Source of the DNA: an uncultured bacterium
GTDB taxonomy: Bacteria; Verrucomicrobiota; Kiritimatiellia; CAIKKV01; CAITUY01
Reading direction: 5' to 3'
Assembly: GCA_903934155.1 (NCBI GenBank)
Contig: CAIZMS010000132.1
Location: 1 to 6,070 of the forward strand
DNA: 6,070 nucleotides
Part shown: one piece after another, positions 5,521-6,070 of the stretch
How positions within the stretch are numbered: the first letter of the stretch is position 1
Layout: every line of letters starts with the position of its first letter
Notes under the pieces: generated by a model
What the model was told of the DNA's origin: nothing
Seen by the model: the letters and a program-made list of their open reading frames with translations, nothing else
Databases searched by the model: none
Position numbers and translations under genes: made by a program

Positions 5521-6070
5521 ATGAAAAAGCTAATAACAGGAATGATGATCGGTGTTCTGTGTGCGGGCTCTGCAACGCTGGGTTTGGCGACTCCCTCCAC
5601 CCAGATCTGGATACCCTCAACGGACATCCAACCCTTCAACGTCTGGCATCTGGGACTGGATAATTATGTCCGATCCTCGGGCACCGGGCACTTCACCGCC
5701 GGGCAGCGCGATCCGAACATCTACGATGCCGGATTGACGGTGGGTATCCTCCCCTTCGAGTCGATCAAGGCTGAGGTCGGGGCCGACTACCTGGTGAATG
5801 GAACGGCCTATGACAGCAAGCCGTTCTACTTCAATGCCAAGGTGGGCGTGCCTGAAGGAACGCTCTATACGAATTCCGCCGCCCTGAACTCGCCCTCCCT
5901 CGCGGTGGGTGGCTTCAACTTCGGGACGGATTCGAGAAAAAGTAGCGCGACCCGGACCGACCAGAACATCATCTACGGTGAAATCGGACAAACGCTTCCC
6001 GCCTTCGGCGCGATCCCGTCCCTGGGCCGGTTCTCCGTCGGCTACTATTCCGGCAACAAGGATGTGCTGC
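5521..6070 (+). CDS. Exported, probably outer-membrane beta-barrel protein, 3' end missing
   Basis: The frame opens at ATG 5521 and stays open for 183 codons to the window edge. It begins with a clear signal peptide (MKKLITGMMIGVLCAGSATLG, likely cut after LA at 22-23); no valid lipobox is present. The mature part starts TPSTQIWIPSTDIQPF and continues as short alternating strands rich in Gly, Tyr, Phe and Asn separated by turns. Examples are YDAGLTVGILPFESIKAEVGADYLV, FYFNAKVGV, NIIYGEIGQTL and GRFSVGYYSG. This is the texture of an outer-membrane beta-barrel or porin-like protein. No named family is recognised with confidence. It lies 98 nt behind the P-II gene on the same strand, with a weak GTGAG about 7 nt before the start. 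If co-transcribed, it may relate to nitrogen uptake across the outer membrane; this is inference from position only. Confidence 0.7.
   Translation, partial: MKKLITGMMIGVLCAGSATLGLATPSTQIWIPSTDIQPFNVWHLGLDNYVRSSGTGHFTAGQRDPNIYDAGLTVGILPFESIKAEVGADYLVNGTAYDSKPFYFNAKVGVPEGTLYTNSAALNSPSLAVGGFNFGTDSRKSSATRTDQNIIYGEIGQTLPAFGAIPSLGRFSVGYYSGNKDVL

Overview
The window suggests a Gram-negative bacterium of moderate to fairly high GC. It encodes a predicted exported beta-rich, porin-like protein, an Amt with a cleavable signal peptide, and possibly a sigma-54 promoter. The Cys-rich receiver and the P-II type remind me of deltaproteobacteria and of Verrucomicrobia/Lentisphaerae-like lineages, but that is recall and I cannot fix the taxon. 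I see no insertion sequence, integrase, CRISPR array or phage gene.

Left part, minus strand, read right to left: a complete tRNA-Gln(CUG) gene (1610-1537), a small PGPGW-type membrane protein starting only 7 nt after the tRNA CCA end, a polysaccharide deacetylase with an intact D-H-H metal triad, and probably the first 18 codons of another gene running off the left edge. The short gaps (7, 38 and 21 nt) look like one transcription unit with a tRNA at its head. The likely theme is envelope or surface polysaccharide.

Middle: a stand-alone receiver-domain protein with a cysteine-bearing insertion (plus strand) and a soluble PAS-HisKA_3-HATPase histidine kinase (minus strand) converge tail to tail, with 29 bp between their stop codons. 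They may be partners, but the sequence does not prove it. The kinase promoter has a perfect -35 box buried in a 16-bp palindrome, with a related half-site over its -10, so it looks tightly controlled.

Right part, plus strand: an AT-rich control region with a strong sigma-54 -24 element leads into amt (ammonium transporter), a P-II protein of the GlnK/GlnB family, and the first 183 codons of an exported, probably beta-barrel protein. Amt plus P-II is the classic nitrogen-status module: P-II binds and blocks the Amt pore when nitrogen is sufficient. This P-II lacks Tyr-51, the uridylylation residue. The kinase gene is divergent from amt and shares its control region.

The most interesting points are the operator-like palindrome, the cysteine-insert receiver, the P-II without a uridylylation tyrosine, the exported protein attached to the amt-P-II unit, and the protein gene abutting a tRNA. 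None of these alone proves a new system.
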